Shown here in pieces: positions 24,381-33,745 of a stretch of 39,685 bases of DNA. A program made the position numbers and the translations under genes. The first letter of the stretch is position 1. Every line of letters starts with the position of its first letter. Where the stretch lies: positions 1 through 39,685 of the forward strand of contig CAIUMO010000011.1 in assembly GCA_903900345.1 (NCBI GenBank), in the 5' to 3' direction. A model generated the notes under the pieces. That model had not been told where the DNA came from. It made no database searches and worked only from the letters and a program-made list of their open reading frames with translations. This DNA is from an uncultured bacterium (GTDB lineage Bacteria > Patescibacteriota > Saccharimonadia > Saccharimonadales > Saccharimonadaceae).

Positions 24381-24977
24381 ATGTTCGAGCTACCAAGTTT
24401 AAATTATGATTATGAGGCACTGAGTAGATCAATAAGTGGTGATGTCATGAGATTTCATCACGATAAGCATCATCAGACATATGTCGATAAGTTAAATGCC
24501 GTGATCGAGGCTAATCCTGAAATCAAAGGCAAAACTGTCGAGTATCTTATTACTAATGTTGGTTCTTTTTTACCATCGATCCAAACGGCAATTCGAAATC
24601 ACGGTGGTGGTCATTATAACCACAGTTTTTTCTGGCTATGTATGTCGCCGAATGGCGGCGGCGAGCCCAAGGGCGAGGTTGCTCAGCTAATTCAAGCCAA
24701 ATATGGTGATTTTCAGAGTTTTGTTGATGAATTTACAGCACGAGCATTAGGGGTTTTTGGCAGTGGTTGGGTTTGGTTGCAGCCTAATGGAGATATTATA
24801 ACAACAGCTAATCAAGATACGCCGATCGCACAGGGGCTTGATTCACCTTTGCTTTGTCTTGATGTTTGGGAACATGCTTATTATTTGGATTACAAGAATC
24901 GACGCGATGATTATATCAAGTCGTGGTGGAATGTAGTGGACTGGGATTCTGTCGCCAAACGTTACTCTGAGCGCTAG
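24381..24977 (+). CDS. sodB: Superoxide dismutase, Fe/Mn family
   Basis: Converts superoxide to oxygen and hydrogen peroxide. The 198-residue protein has all four metal ligands in the expected motifs: His in MRFHHDKHHQTYVDKLN, His in GGGHYNHSFFWLCM, and Asp plus His in LDVWEHAYYLDYKNRRDDY. It ends in the usual WWNVVDWDSVAKRY segment. GGGGG lies 7 nt before the ATG. Metal preference cannot be settled by eye, so the symbol is tentative. It follows the foldase gene by 24 nt and probably shares its transcript. It suits an organism exposed to oxygen on a host surface. Confidence 0.93.
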   Translation: MFELPSLNYDYEALSRSISGDVMRFHHDKHHQTYVDKLNAVIEANPEIKGKTVEYLITNVGSFLPSIQTAIRNHGGGHYNHSFFWLCMSPNGGGEPKGEVAQLIQAKYGDFQSFVDEFTARALGVFGSGWVWLQPNGDIITTANQDTPIAQGLDSPLLCLDVWEHAYYLDYKNRRDDYIKSWWNVVDWDSVAKRYSER

Positions 24978-24980
24978 TCG

Positions 24981-24988
24981 TGTATACT
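24981..24988 (+). promoter_or_regulatory. queA -10, predicted near-leaderless start
   Basis: TG directly followed by TATACT at 24983-24988, then 9 nt and the queA ATG. No Shine-Dalgarno is present. Confidence 0.45.
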
Positions 24989-24997
24989 AGATAGCGC

Positions 24998-27273
<2,276 letters not shown>

Positions 27274-27275
27274 AA

Positions 27276-27304
27276 ATGACCCATCCTATGGATGAGTCGT
27301 TTTT
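27276..27304 (+). terminator. Terminator after tgt
   Basis: ATGACCCATCC and GGATGAGTCGT pair around a TAT loop with one mismatch and one G-U pair, followed by TTTT. Confidence 0.75.
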
Positions 27305-27306
27305 AT

Positions 27307-27382
27307 TGGCGGGCCCGGCCGGATTTGAACCGGTGATCTCCTCCGTGACAGGGAGGCGTGATAACCACTACACTACGAGCCC
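27307..27382 (-). tRNA. tRNA-Asp (anticodon GTC)
   Basis: Complete cloverleaf on the minus strand: acceptor GGGCTCG/CGGGCCC, anticodon loop CTGTCAC (GTC), T-loop TTCAAAT, discriminator G and encoded CCA. As a GUN-anticodon tRNA it is a target for the Tgt/QueA pair encoded beside it. Confidence 0.96.
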
Positions 27383-27403
27383 GTATTGCGGTGAACTTTA
27401 GGT

Positions 27404-27412
27404 ATGATAGCA
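27404..27412 (-). promoter_or_regulatory. tRNA-Asp extended -10
   Basis: On the minus strand TGC then TATCAT, about 21 nt before the mature 5' end of tRNA-Asp. Confidence 0.5.
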
Positions 27413-27465
27413 GTTTTTATCTCTTGGCGCAACTACGAGCAGGCGTTTATTTTGTTGTTCTTGAG

Positions 27466-27474
27466 TGTTATAAT
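27466..27474 (+). promoter_or_regulatory. tRNA-Thr extended -10
   Basis: TGT followed by TATAAT; predicted start near 27481, about 13 nt before the tRNA-Thr 5' end. Confidence 0.6.
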
Positions 27475-27493
27475 AATTCATGTTCAACTGAGT

Positions 27494-27569
27494 GCCGCTG
27501 TAGCTCAGCTGGTAGAGCGGCGCTTTCGTAAAGCGTAGGTCTCCGGTTCAAATCCGGACAGCGGCTCCA
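27494..27569 (+). tRNA. tRNA-Thr (anticodon CGT)
   Basis: Complete cloverleaf: acceptor GCCGCTG/CAGCGGC, anticodon loop TTCGTAA (CGT), T-loop TTCAAAT, encoded CCA. The discriminator is U, so the 3' end reads UCCA, complementary to the UGGA of the thrS leader at 30265. A membrane-protein gene begins 31 nt downstream with no terminator between. Confidence 0.96.
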
Positions 27570-27600
27570 CAAATTGATTCGGCGCAGCATTTTACTATAT

Positions 27601-27963
27601 ATGAAAGAAATTATTTTAAATTCACTGAAAGAATTTGTCGCCAATAGGTATCTTTTGGTTTTAGTCTCAATCTTAATTCTAGAATCTTTAATATTTGCCA
27701 TCGGTATCAGTTTTTCTATTCACCCAGGCTTATTCAATCCAACGTCTCACTATTCGGCCTTTGGGTACCAAAACATTTATACCGATCAGTGGTACTATCT
27801 GTTCGTATTCGTAGCTTTTGGACCGATTGTCGCGCTATTGCATTCCATTATTGCCATCAAGGTACTTGTCGTCAAAGGACGGCCGCTAGCTGTTATGTTT
27901 GTCTGGCTGGGAATCAGTATCGTATTTTTAGGTTGGATTACGGCATTAGCCGTGATAGGCTAG
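27601..27963 (+). CDS. Small membrane protein of unknown function
   Basis: The 120-residue protein has three predicted membrane segments (about residues 17-38, 63-90 and 96-117) and a short basic N-terminus. An aromatic loop (HYSAFGYQNIYTDQWYYL) joins the first two. It is not recognised. ATG 27601 has no Shine-Dalgarno; a TTG upstream at 27574 abuts the tRNA and is less likely. It lies between tRNA-Thr and the glycosyltransferase, 4 nt from the latter, so it may be an accessory subunit of that enzyme or simply co-expressed. Confidence 0.7.
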   Translation: MKEIILNSLKEFVANRYLLVLVSILILESLIFAIGISFSIHPGLFNPTSHYSAFGYQNIYTDQWYYLFVFVAFGPIVALLHSIIAIKVLVVKGRPLAVMFVWLGISIVFLGWITALAVIG

Positions 27964-27967
27964 GCTC

Positions 27968-29635
27968 ATGATTGATCTTGAGATACCGGTTGGAAAGCGA
28001 ACCCTCAAATATCGTTTACTCGAGATGTTGCCTGCAACTCTCAGCTATGGTGCGTTTGTACTACTAATAGTTTTGTCATTAATAAGTCCAACTTTAGCGG
28101 CTATCTATCTACTGTTAGTTGTTGTAACTCTATTGGTCAAAGCCGTCGGCATATCTACGCACATGATATTAGGCCAAAATAAATTAGCGGCAGCGCAAAA
28201 AGTTGATTGGCAAGCTAGATTAGCCGATCTTGAGACACCGCTATCTTCTTATAACAGATTGCGCCGTCACCATTCAGAGGTGTTTGAAGCGATGATTCAT
28301 ACCGATAATTTACGTTTAATAAAGGCCGATCCTGAATCCTTCCCAAAGCCATCGCAGATTTACAATGCGGTTATAATTGCTACCTACAATGAATCCTATG
28401 AGGTTCTAGCTACAACTATTGAGTCGCTGATTAGAACTACTTATGACAAAAAAAGAATTATCCTGGTAGTCGCCTATGAGCAACGAGGTGGCGCAGCTAT
28501 TAAACACACAGCAGAAAGATTAAAGACTGAATTTGGTGACAAATTCCACGCTTTTCATCTTGTCGAACATCCTCAAGATCTACCCAATGAAGTAATTGGT
28601 AAAGGCGCTAATATAACCAACGCCGGCCGTTTTTTAAAGGTGTGGCTCAAAGATAAAAAGATTGCATACAAGGATGTCATAGTGACGACACTCGATAGCG
28701 ACAACCGGCCTCATCCGACTTATTTTGATTATGTAACCTATGAATATATTGTTCACGAAGATCGTAAGCATTTGGCATATCAACCAGTTTCATTATTTTT
28801 AAATAATATTTGGGATGTTCCAGCGCCAATGAGGGTAGTTGCAACTGGCAACTCCTTTTGGAATATCATTAGTTCGATGCGTCCACACACCTTACGTAAT
28901 TTTGCCTCGCATTCTCAATCAATGGATGCCCTGGAAGAGATGGACTTTTGGAGTACGCGCACGATTGTCGAGGACGGCCATCAATATTGGCGAAGTTATT
29001 TTTATTTCAACGGCAATTATTCGGTCATACCTTTATATGTGCCGATTTACCAGGATGCCGTGTTGTCTGATACTTACGCCAAGACCTTAAAGGCTCAATT
29101 TATTCAATTACGACGATGGGCCTATGGTGCGACCGATATAGCTTATGTTGCCTCCCATGTGTTCTCTCGTGAACGAAATGTACCGCTTTCAGGAGGCATT
29201 GCAAGGCTTCTGAGGCTAATTGATGGTCACGTAACACTTGCTAGTGTATCTGTCTTAGTTGCGATTGGTGGCTGGGTGCCGCTATTAATCAACAGCGAGG
29301 CGGCTCGTAGTATCACAGCCCATCAATTACCAGATGTAATTAGCGTACTTCAAAATGTAGCGTTGATCGGAATCGTCTTAACGGTTTTCTTGGCTTTCAA
29401 AATGCTACCACCGCGGCCTGCGCATTACAAAAGGCATCGTACATTCGGAATGGTTGCACAGTGGGTACTGATGCCGTTTACGGCCATCGCTTATAGCTCG
29501 GTGTCGGCCTTATATTCCCAGGGCCGTTTATTCTTGGGACGTTACCTTGATAAATTTGATGTTACAGATAAAGCTACACGTCAATCAATCACTGATGCCA
29601 AACTCGCCAAAGAGCAGCGACCGGCTACTAAATAA
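27968..29635 (+). CDS. Membrane family 2 glycosyltransferase
   Basis: Predicted processive or lipid-linked glycosyltransferase of the GT-A fold. The 555-residue protein has two N-terminal membrane segments (about 20-60), then the catalytic domain with AVIIATYNESYEVLATTIES near residue 137, the DxD motif in TTLDSDNRPHPTYFDYV, an acidic acceptor-side motif TIVEDGHQYWRSY, and the QLRRWAYGATD motif (QxxRW class), followed by three or so C-terminal membrane segments. That layout resembles cellulose/hyaluronan synthase-like enzymes, though substrate cannot be predicted. ATG 27968 lies 4 nt after the preceding stop without a Shine-Dalgarno, suggesting coupling. A strong terminator follows. Confidence 0.88.
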   Translation: MIDLEIPVGKRTLKYRLLEMLPATLSYGAFVLLIVLSLISPTLAAIYLLLVVVTLLVKAVGISTHMILGQNKLAAAQKVDWQARLADLETPLSSYNRLRRHHSEVFEAMIHTDNLRLIKADPESFPKPSQIYNAVIIATYNESYEVLATTIESLIRTTYDKKRIILVVAYEQRGGAAIKHTAERLKTEFGDKFHAFHLVEHPQDLPNEVIGKGANITNAGRFLKVWLKDKKIAYKDVIVTTLDSDNRPHPTYFDYVTYEYIVHEDRKHLAYQPVSLFLNNIWDVPAPMRVVATGNSFWNIISSMRPHTLRNFASHSQSMDALEEMDFWSTRTIVEDGHQYWRSYFYFNGNYSVIPLYVPIYQDAVLSDTYAKTLKAQFIQLRRWAYGATDIAYVASHVFSRERNVPLSGGIARLLRLIDGHVTLASVSVLVAIGGWVPLLINSEAARSITAHQLPDVISVLQNVALIGIVLTVFLAFKMLPPRPAHYKRHRTFGMVAQWVLMPFTAIAYSSVSALYSQGRLFLGRYLDKFDVTDKATRQSITDAKLAKEQRPATK

Positions 29636-29664
29636 GATCACCGTAATTTACGCTGTAGGTAATT

Positions 29665-29708
29665 AATATAAATAGCACTCCGCTTGGTTGCGGAGTGCTA
29701 TTTATATT
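29665..29708. terminator. Long perfect inverted repeat, bidirectional terminator
   Basis: A perfect 19-bp stem (AATATAAATAGCACTCCGC and its complement) around TTGGTT. The outer arms are A/T-rich, giving T-rich tails in both directions. It separates the glycosyltransferase gene (plus) from the 41-aa gene (minus). Confidence 0.85.
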
Positions 29709-29719
29709 GAATTAGGTCT

Positions 29720-29845
29720 TTATAGAGTACGGATACGTACTTCGCGTTTTACTTCTTGTAGGGTTTTATTATACTCAAAACCAAGACTGAATCGTTCGAG
29801 TTGGGAGATGCCGTTAATGGTTTGTATCTGTTGCTTATGAGCCAT
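29720..29845 (-). CDS. 41-residue basic protein, leaderless small gene
   Basis: An ATG-to-TAA frame of 41 codons encoding a basic protein beginning MAHKQQIQTINGISQLERFS and ending EVKREVRIRTL, with no Cys, no membrane segment and no recognised family. The support is contextual. A near-consensus promoter (TTGACA, 17 nt, TAATAT with TGC before it) ends 6 nt before the ATG, so the mRNA would start at the start codon. A bidirectional terminator lies just downstream. The upstream region carries related motifs that look like operator sites. It could be a small DNA-binding or regulatory protein, or the promoter might drive a small RNA; the coding call is moderately sure. Confidence 0.6.
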   Translation of the reverse strand: MAHKQQIQTINGISQLERFSLGFEYNKTLQEVKREVRIRTL

Positions 29846-29851
29846 GTCTTA

Positions 29852-29880
29852 ATATTAGCATAAGTGTTAACATATGTCAA
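29852..29880 (-). promoter_or_regulatory. Strong promoter of the 41-aa gene
   Basis: TTGACA, a 17-nt spacer, TAATAT with TGC directly before it, then 6 nt to ATG. This is the best promoter match in the window. Confidence 0.8.
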
Positions 29881-29905
29881 TGGAACAGAAGTGTTAGCAT
29901 TATGT
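29862..29905. repeat. Direct repeats over the 41-aa gene promoter, possible operators
   Basis: AAGTGTTAACATATGT (29862-29877) and AAGTGTTAGCATTATGT (29889-29905) recur with a 27-nt offset, and TTAGCATAAGTGT at 29855 is a related third copy. They cover the -35 and spacer, as repressor or activator sites would. Confidence 0.5.
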
Positions 29906-29988
29906 GTGTCATGATATATAGATAGTGAAGTTAGCTATTATGTTTGGGTGGAAAACTTTTGGACAATGTGGGTAACTAGATAATATAA

Positions 29989-30015
29989 AAACTCACCACT
30001 GTTAATGGTGAGTTT
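29989..30015 (-). terminator. Terminator of tRNA-Val
   Basis: AAACTCACCA and TGGTGAGTTT form a 10-bp stem with a 7-nt loop; on the minus strand it is followed by a T-rich tail. It lies just past the tRNA-Val 3' end. Confidence 0.85.
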
Positions 30016-30026
30016 AATGGTCTAAA

Positions 30027-30103
30027 TGGTGGGTCCTAAAGGATTCGAACCTTTCACCTCCACAACGTCAATGTGGCGCTCTAGCCAAATGAGCTAAGGA
30101 CCC
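30027..30103 (-). tRNA. tRNA-Val (anticodon GAC)
   Basis: Complete cloverleaf on the minus strand: acceptor GGGTCCT/AGGACCC, anticodon loop TTGACGT (GAC), T-loop TTCGAAT, discriminator A and encoded CCA. Confidence 0.96.
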
Positions 30104-30115
30104 TTGTACTTATTT

Positions 30116-30144
30116 AGAATACCAAAATAGAGGTGTTAGCGCAA
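30116..30144 (-). promoter_or_regulatory. tRNA-Val promoter
   Basis: On the minus strand TTGCGC, a 17-nt spacer, and TATTCT with TGG before it; the tRNA begins 12 nt after the -10. It is divergent from the thrS leader promoter. Confidence 0.6.
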
Positions 30145-30149
30145 TAATA

Positions 30150-30158
30150 TGATATTAT
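30150..30158 (+). promoter_or_regulatory. thrS leader extended -10
   Basis: TGA followed by TATTAT. The predicted start at 30165 is exactly the first base of the leader's 5' stem (GAACT). Confidence 0.55.
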
Positions 30159-30164
30159 ATAAAT

Positions 30165-30350
30165 GAACTATGACGTGATCCAACTAATCATCGAGTTCCG
30201 CGGGGAGTGGTAATGTGCGATAACGTTACTTCATAAGCGTCCTGTGATTAGCAGGAAAGTCCGGTGGAACCACCCGATTACAAGGGTCCGAGACATGCGA
30301 TATATAGATTTAAATAAAACTTTAAATTTAGCCATCGCATGTTTTTGTTT
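30165..30350 (+). promoter_or_regulatory. T-box riboswitch in the thrS leader
   Basis: Features in order: an ultrashort stem I, GAACT (30165-30169) with AGTTC (30194-30198), whose inner TGAT/ATCA stem closes the loop CCAACTA holding ACU, a Thr codon, at 30183-30185. Next a GTAATGT/ACGTTAC hairpin (30210-30229), then a TCCTG/CAGGA stem III (30240-30256). The antiterminator has helix A1 CGG/CCG (30262-30264 with 30288-30290), the 7-nt bulge UGGAACC (30265-30271), and helix A2 ACCC/GGGT. The bulge's UGGA complements the UCCA end of tRNA-Thr in this window; the other three tRNAs end ACCA or GCCA. A terminator follows. The mutual exclusion of antiterminator and terminator is only partly visible (bases 30290-30293). 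Confidence 0.75.
30290..30350 (+). terminator. Intrinsic terminator / attenuator before thrS
   Basis: CATGCGAT (30294-30301) pairs with ATCGCATG (30334-30341), extended by GAGA with TTTT. An inner ATTTAAA/TTTAAAT hairpin fills the loop. TTTTTGTTT follows. It lies between the T-box core and thrS, with AAGGAG of thrS left free. Confidence 0.8.
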
Positions 30351-30376
30351 TATCAAATTAAATAAGGAGCAGTGCA

Positions 30377-32188
30377 ATGAACGAAGACCAACTACATATA
30401 ATGCGACATAGTTTGGCACACATTACGGCTGCTGCGGTCCAGCGTCTATGGCCGAATGCAAAATTTGGCGTTGGTCCAACAGTTGATAATGGTTTTTACT
30501 ATGATATCGACTTGGGCGACACTAAAATATCCGAAGCCAACTTTCCAAAGATCGAGAAGGCAATTCGCGGAATTGTCGAATATGGTGATAATTTTGAAAA
30601 GATTGATATGCCGATTGATCAGGCTATCCAGTGGGCTAAAGATAACAATCAGCCTTACAAAGAAGAGTTATTAAACGACTTAAAACGCGCCGGTACAACA
30701 GTTGCCAAAGATTTAGACATGGATGAGATTGGTGTGGCGACAGACGGGCAATCGGTGGTCGAGACTGTAACTTTTTACAAAAATGGTAATTTCATGGATT
30801 TGTGTCGTGGTCCACATATAGCTAATACTAAAGACGTTGGTGCTTTTAAATTAATGCGCGTCGCCGGTGCTTATTGGCGCGGCAAAGAAACTAATCCACA
30901 AATGCAACGACTTTATGGCGTAGCTTTTGCCTCGCAAGTTGAACTAGATGAATATTTAGAACGACTCGAACAAGCTAAATTACGCGATCATCGCAAATTA
31001 GGCAAAGAATTAGATCTGTACACCTTGTCGCCGCTAGTTGGTGCTGGTTTGCCGCTATTTACGCCACGCGGAACAGTGCTGCGGGAAGTTGTTAGCCAAT
31101 ATTCGAATCAGTTACGTCAAGCACATGGTTTTCAAAAAGTTTGGACACCACATATTACTAAAAAAGAGCTATATGAGACTTCAGGTCACTGGGAAAAATT
31201 TGGTGAGGAGTTGTTTTTAGTCACCAGCCAAGAGACTAGTGATAGCTTTGTCCTAAAGCCGATGAATTGCCCTCATCATGGTCAGATTTTTGCTTCACGC
31301 TCACGTAGCTATAAGGAGATGCCGGTTAGGTACTTGGAAACAACAACTGACTATCGTGACGAAAAAACAGGTGAGTTAGGTGGTTTGAATCGCGTTCGGG
31401 CTCTAACACAAGATGATAGCCACGTATTTTGTACAACCGAACAGATACAGTCCGAGATTAATAATTTACTGGCTAGTGCCCGTGAATTATATGGATCATT
31501 TAATATGCCACTTCGCGTCAGGCTATCTTATCGTGATGAAGGTAATGGATATTTAGGTGATTTATCATTATGGGAATCGGCACAAGCACAGTTGAAGTCT
31601 GCGGTTATTGCCAACGGTTTGGAATATTTTGAAAAGACTGGCGAAGCGGCCTTTTATGGTCCAAAAATCGACTTTATGGCAACTGATGCGATTGGTCGTG
31701 AACACCAAGTCGCTACGGTTCAATTAGACTTTGTCCAGCCGGGTAGGTTTGGTCTGGAGTATATTGATCATGAAGGTAATGCGCAGACGCCAGTCATGAT
31801 TCATTGCGCGTTGCTTGGTTCAATTGAGCGTTTCTTGAGTGTATTTATCGAGCATACCAGTGGCTGGTTCCCGTTTTGGGCAGCTCCAGAGCAAATACGA
31901 ATTTTGACTATTAATGACACAGTGTCTGATTATGTATCTGAGATTACGTCCGTTTTAAATGGCGTGTTGCTTGATAAACCAATTAAATACAACGAAATTC
32001 GTTATACAGTTGATGATCGTAATGAATCATTAGGTAAAAAGATTCGTGAAGCAACAAATTGGAAGATTCCTGTCCAGTTGATTATTGGACAAAAGGATAA
32101 AGACGCTCGTGAAGTCAGTGTTCGCACTCAAACTGGTGAAGAAAAGATCAAACTAGACGACCTGTCGGGCTACTTACAGAAATTGTAA
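30377..32188 (+). CDS. thrS: Threonyl-tRNA synthetase lacking the TGS domain
   Basis: Class II synthetase that charges tRNA-Thr. The 603-residue protein starts within a few residues of the editing (N2) domain, whose motifs are HSLAH at about 11-15 and DLCRGPH near 138-144. The N-terminal TGS domain (about 60 residues in E. coli) is missing. The catalytic core shows KPMNCPHH, motif 2 YRDEKTGELGGLNRVRALTQ, and motif 3 region HCALLGSIERF. The C-terminal anticodon-binding domain begins near residue 500. AAGGAG is 7-8 nt before ATG 30377. Expression is probably controlled by the T-box leader. miaA follows after 6 nt. Confidence 0.95.
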   Translation: MNEDQLHIMRHSLAHITAAAVQRLWPNAKFGVGPTVDNGFYYDIDLGDTKISEANFPKIEKAIRGIVEYGDNFEKIDMPIDQAIQWAKDNNQPYKEELLNDLKRAGTTVAKDLDMDEIGVATDGQSVVETVTFYKNGNFMDLCRGPHIANTKDVGAFKLMRVAGAYWRGKETNPQMQRLYGVAFASQVELDEYLERLEQAKLRDHRKLGKELDLYTLSPLVGAGLPLFTPRGTVLREVVSQYSNQLRQAHGFQKVWTPHITKKELYETSGHWEKFGEELFLVTSQETSDSFVLKPMNCPHHGQIFASRSRSYKEMPVRYLETTTDYRDEKTGELGGLNRVRALTQDDSHVFCTTEQIQSEINNLLASARELYGSFNMPLRVRLSYRDEGNGYLGDLSLWESAQAQLKSAVIANGLEYFEKTGEAAFYGPKIDFMATDAIGREHQVATVQLDFVQPGRFGLEYIDHEGNAQTPVMIHCALLGSIERFLSVFIEHTSGWFPFWAAPEQIRILTINDTVSDYVSEITSVLNGVLLDKPIKYNEIRYTVDDRNESLGKKIREATNWKIPVQLIIGQKDKDAREVSVRTQTGEEKIKLDDLSGYLQKL

Positions 32189-32194
32189 TATGTC

Positions 32195-33091
32195 ATGGCA
32201 ATCTTAAAGCCAAAACCCCACCATCTGCCCCTTGTAGTGATAACTGGTCCAACTGCAAGTGGTAAAACATCACTAGCGATTGAAATTGCCCAGTGTTTTG
32301 GTGGCGAGATTATTTGCGCTGATTCACGCAGTGTTTATAAAACTATGGATATTGGTACTGCCAAACCAAGCAAGGCTGAACAGGCTAAAGTACCACATTG
32401 GGGTTTGGATCTAGTAGATCCAGATGATTATTTTTCGGCGGCTGATTTTAAAGTTTACGCCCTAAATAAAATAAACGAAATACGCCTGCGGGGTAATATT
32501 CCGTTTCTGGTTGGTGGCACTGGATTATATATTGACGCAGTCTTGTTCGATTACCAATTCGGTGGCAAGGTCGACGAAGAAACTAGGTCTAAATTGAATA
32601 ATATGAGCCTTTTGGAGCTGCAAGAATATTGCAATAAACACAACATAACAATGCCTGAGAATAAACTTAATAAACGCTATATAATTCGCAATATCGAACG
32701 AAATAACATAAGCTTATTGAGGCGGGATGATCCTATTGATGACGCCATTATTGTTGGAATAACAACAGATAAAGCAATTTTGCGCTCCAGAATTGAACAA
32801 AGAATTGAACAATTATTTGACGATGGTGTTGTAGATGAAGCAATAATGTTGGGCAAAAAGTATAGCTGGGATTTAGAGGCGATGAAGGGTAATATTTATC
32901 AATTAGCGCGACTATATCTAGCCGGTGAGCTAACTATGGAAAATATGAAGTCCAAACTTGTGACGTTGGATTGGCGACTTGCAAAAAGGCAAATGGCGTA
33001 TCTGAAGCGTAATAAATTTATAGAGTGGGCTGATATTGATAATGCCAAGATTTATCTACATGAACGGCTCGTCAAGTCTAATCAGACATGA
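32195..33091 (+). CDS. miaA: tRNA dimethylallyltransferase MiaA
   Basis: Transfers a dimethylallyl group to adenine 37 of tRNAs that read codons starting with U. The 298-residue protein has the P-loop GPTASGKTSLAIEIA near residue 19, the motif ICADSRSVYKTMDIGTAKPS (Ser where most have Gln), PHWGLDLVDPDDYFSAADF, and VGGTGLYIDAVLFDY. The C-terminal part contains TLDWRLAKRQMAYLKR, matching the usual RRYAKRQ-type segment. The start follows the thrS stop by 6 nt without a Shine-Dalgarno, so it is probably coupled to thrS and shares its T-box control. Confidence 0.93.
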   Translation: MAILKPKPHHLPLVVITGPTASGKTSLAIEIAQCFGGEIICADSRSVYKTMDIGTAKPSKAEQAKVPHWGLDLVDPDDYFSAADFKVYALNKINEIRLRGNIPFLVGGTGLYIDAVLFDYQFGGKVDEETRSKLNNMSLLELQEYCNKHNITMPENKLNKRYIIRNIERNNISLLRRDDPIDDAIIVGITTDKAILRSRIEQRIEQLFDDGVVDEAIMLGKKYSWDLEAMKGNIYQLARLYLAGELTMENMKSKLVTLDWRLAKRQMAYLKRNKFIEWADIDNAKIYLHERLVKSNQT

Positions 33092-33127
33092 TATCATTAG
33101 AACACGAAAGTTATCCGGAGGGACAAT

Positions 33128-33733
33128 ATGATTGACGCACTATTTGGTTCAAAGACAAGAGTAAAACTCCTGCACCTTTTCCTGAATAGTCCAGGCCAGT
33201 CCTTTTATGTCCGTGAAATTACTCGTAAAATTGAAGAACAGATTAATTCAGTTCGTCGAGAATTATCTAACATGCTTGCAGTCGGTATAATCACAAGCGA
33301 TAGTGCAGACAACAAATTGTACTATCAAGTTAATCAACGATATGACTACTATGTACCATTAAAAGCGATATTTAGTGATACTAGGCTTGAAGCTAAAAAT
33401 GTTACGATCACATCTGACGATAATTCTAATAGGGAATATGGTTCTTTGGTTCGAGCAATAACTGGTGTGAGTTTGGCGATATTTGCTGGCGTCCTGGTCC
33501 GAGATTCAACTTCAACCGTTGATATCGTATTAGTAGGTGACATGGTGCCCGCAAAAATTAAGGTCTTAATTAAACATATCGAAAAAAATGAGGGTCGAGA
33601 TATTAACTATACCGTGTTATCATATGATGAGTTTTATTATCGCCTTAGTGTTCGCGATAAATTTATAACTGAGATTCTAAATAGCGAACATAGTGTGATT
33701 GTTGATAAGAATAAAATACTGATTAAAGAATAG
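33128..33733 (+). CDS. Winged-helix regulator with degenerate nucleotidyltransferase-like domain
   Basis: The 201-residue protein has an N-terminal winged helix (about 5-85; SKTRVKLLHLFLNSPGQSFYVREITRKI and a wing around NKLYYQVNQRYDYY). The C-terminal half (about 110-195) resembles the minimal nucleotidyltransferase fold, with VDIVLVGDM as the beta strand that usually carries the catalytic aspartates; the preceding GS-type motif is lost, so it is likely non-catalytic. Similar HTH-nucleotidyltransferase fusions are frequent in CPR and archaea as transcription regulators. GGAGGG precedes the ATG. The MBL-fold gene follows 12 nt later, so the two form an operon. Confidence 0.72.
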   Translation: MIDALFGSKTRVKLLHLFLNSPGQSFYVREITRKIEEQINSVRRELSNMLAVGIITSDSADNKLYYQVNQRYDYYVPLKAIFSDTRLEAKNVTITSDDNSNREYGSLVRAITGVSLAIFAGVLVRDSTSTVDIVLVGDMVPAKIKVLIKHIEKNEGRDINYTVLSYDEFYYRLSVRDKFITEILNSEHSVIVDKNKILIKE

Positions 33734-33745
33734 GAGAGAACAAAT

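Noticed and set aside
30253-30264. AGGAAAGTCCGG in the thrS leader is identical to the P4 strand of RNase P RNA at 35671, suggesting an RNase P-like element.
   Set aside because: The partner strand (ACAGAAnCCGGC) and other conserved RNase P segments are absent, and the bases are explained by stem III and helix A1 of the T-box. Treated as coincidence.
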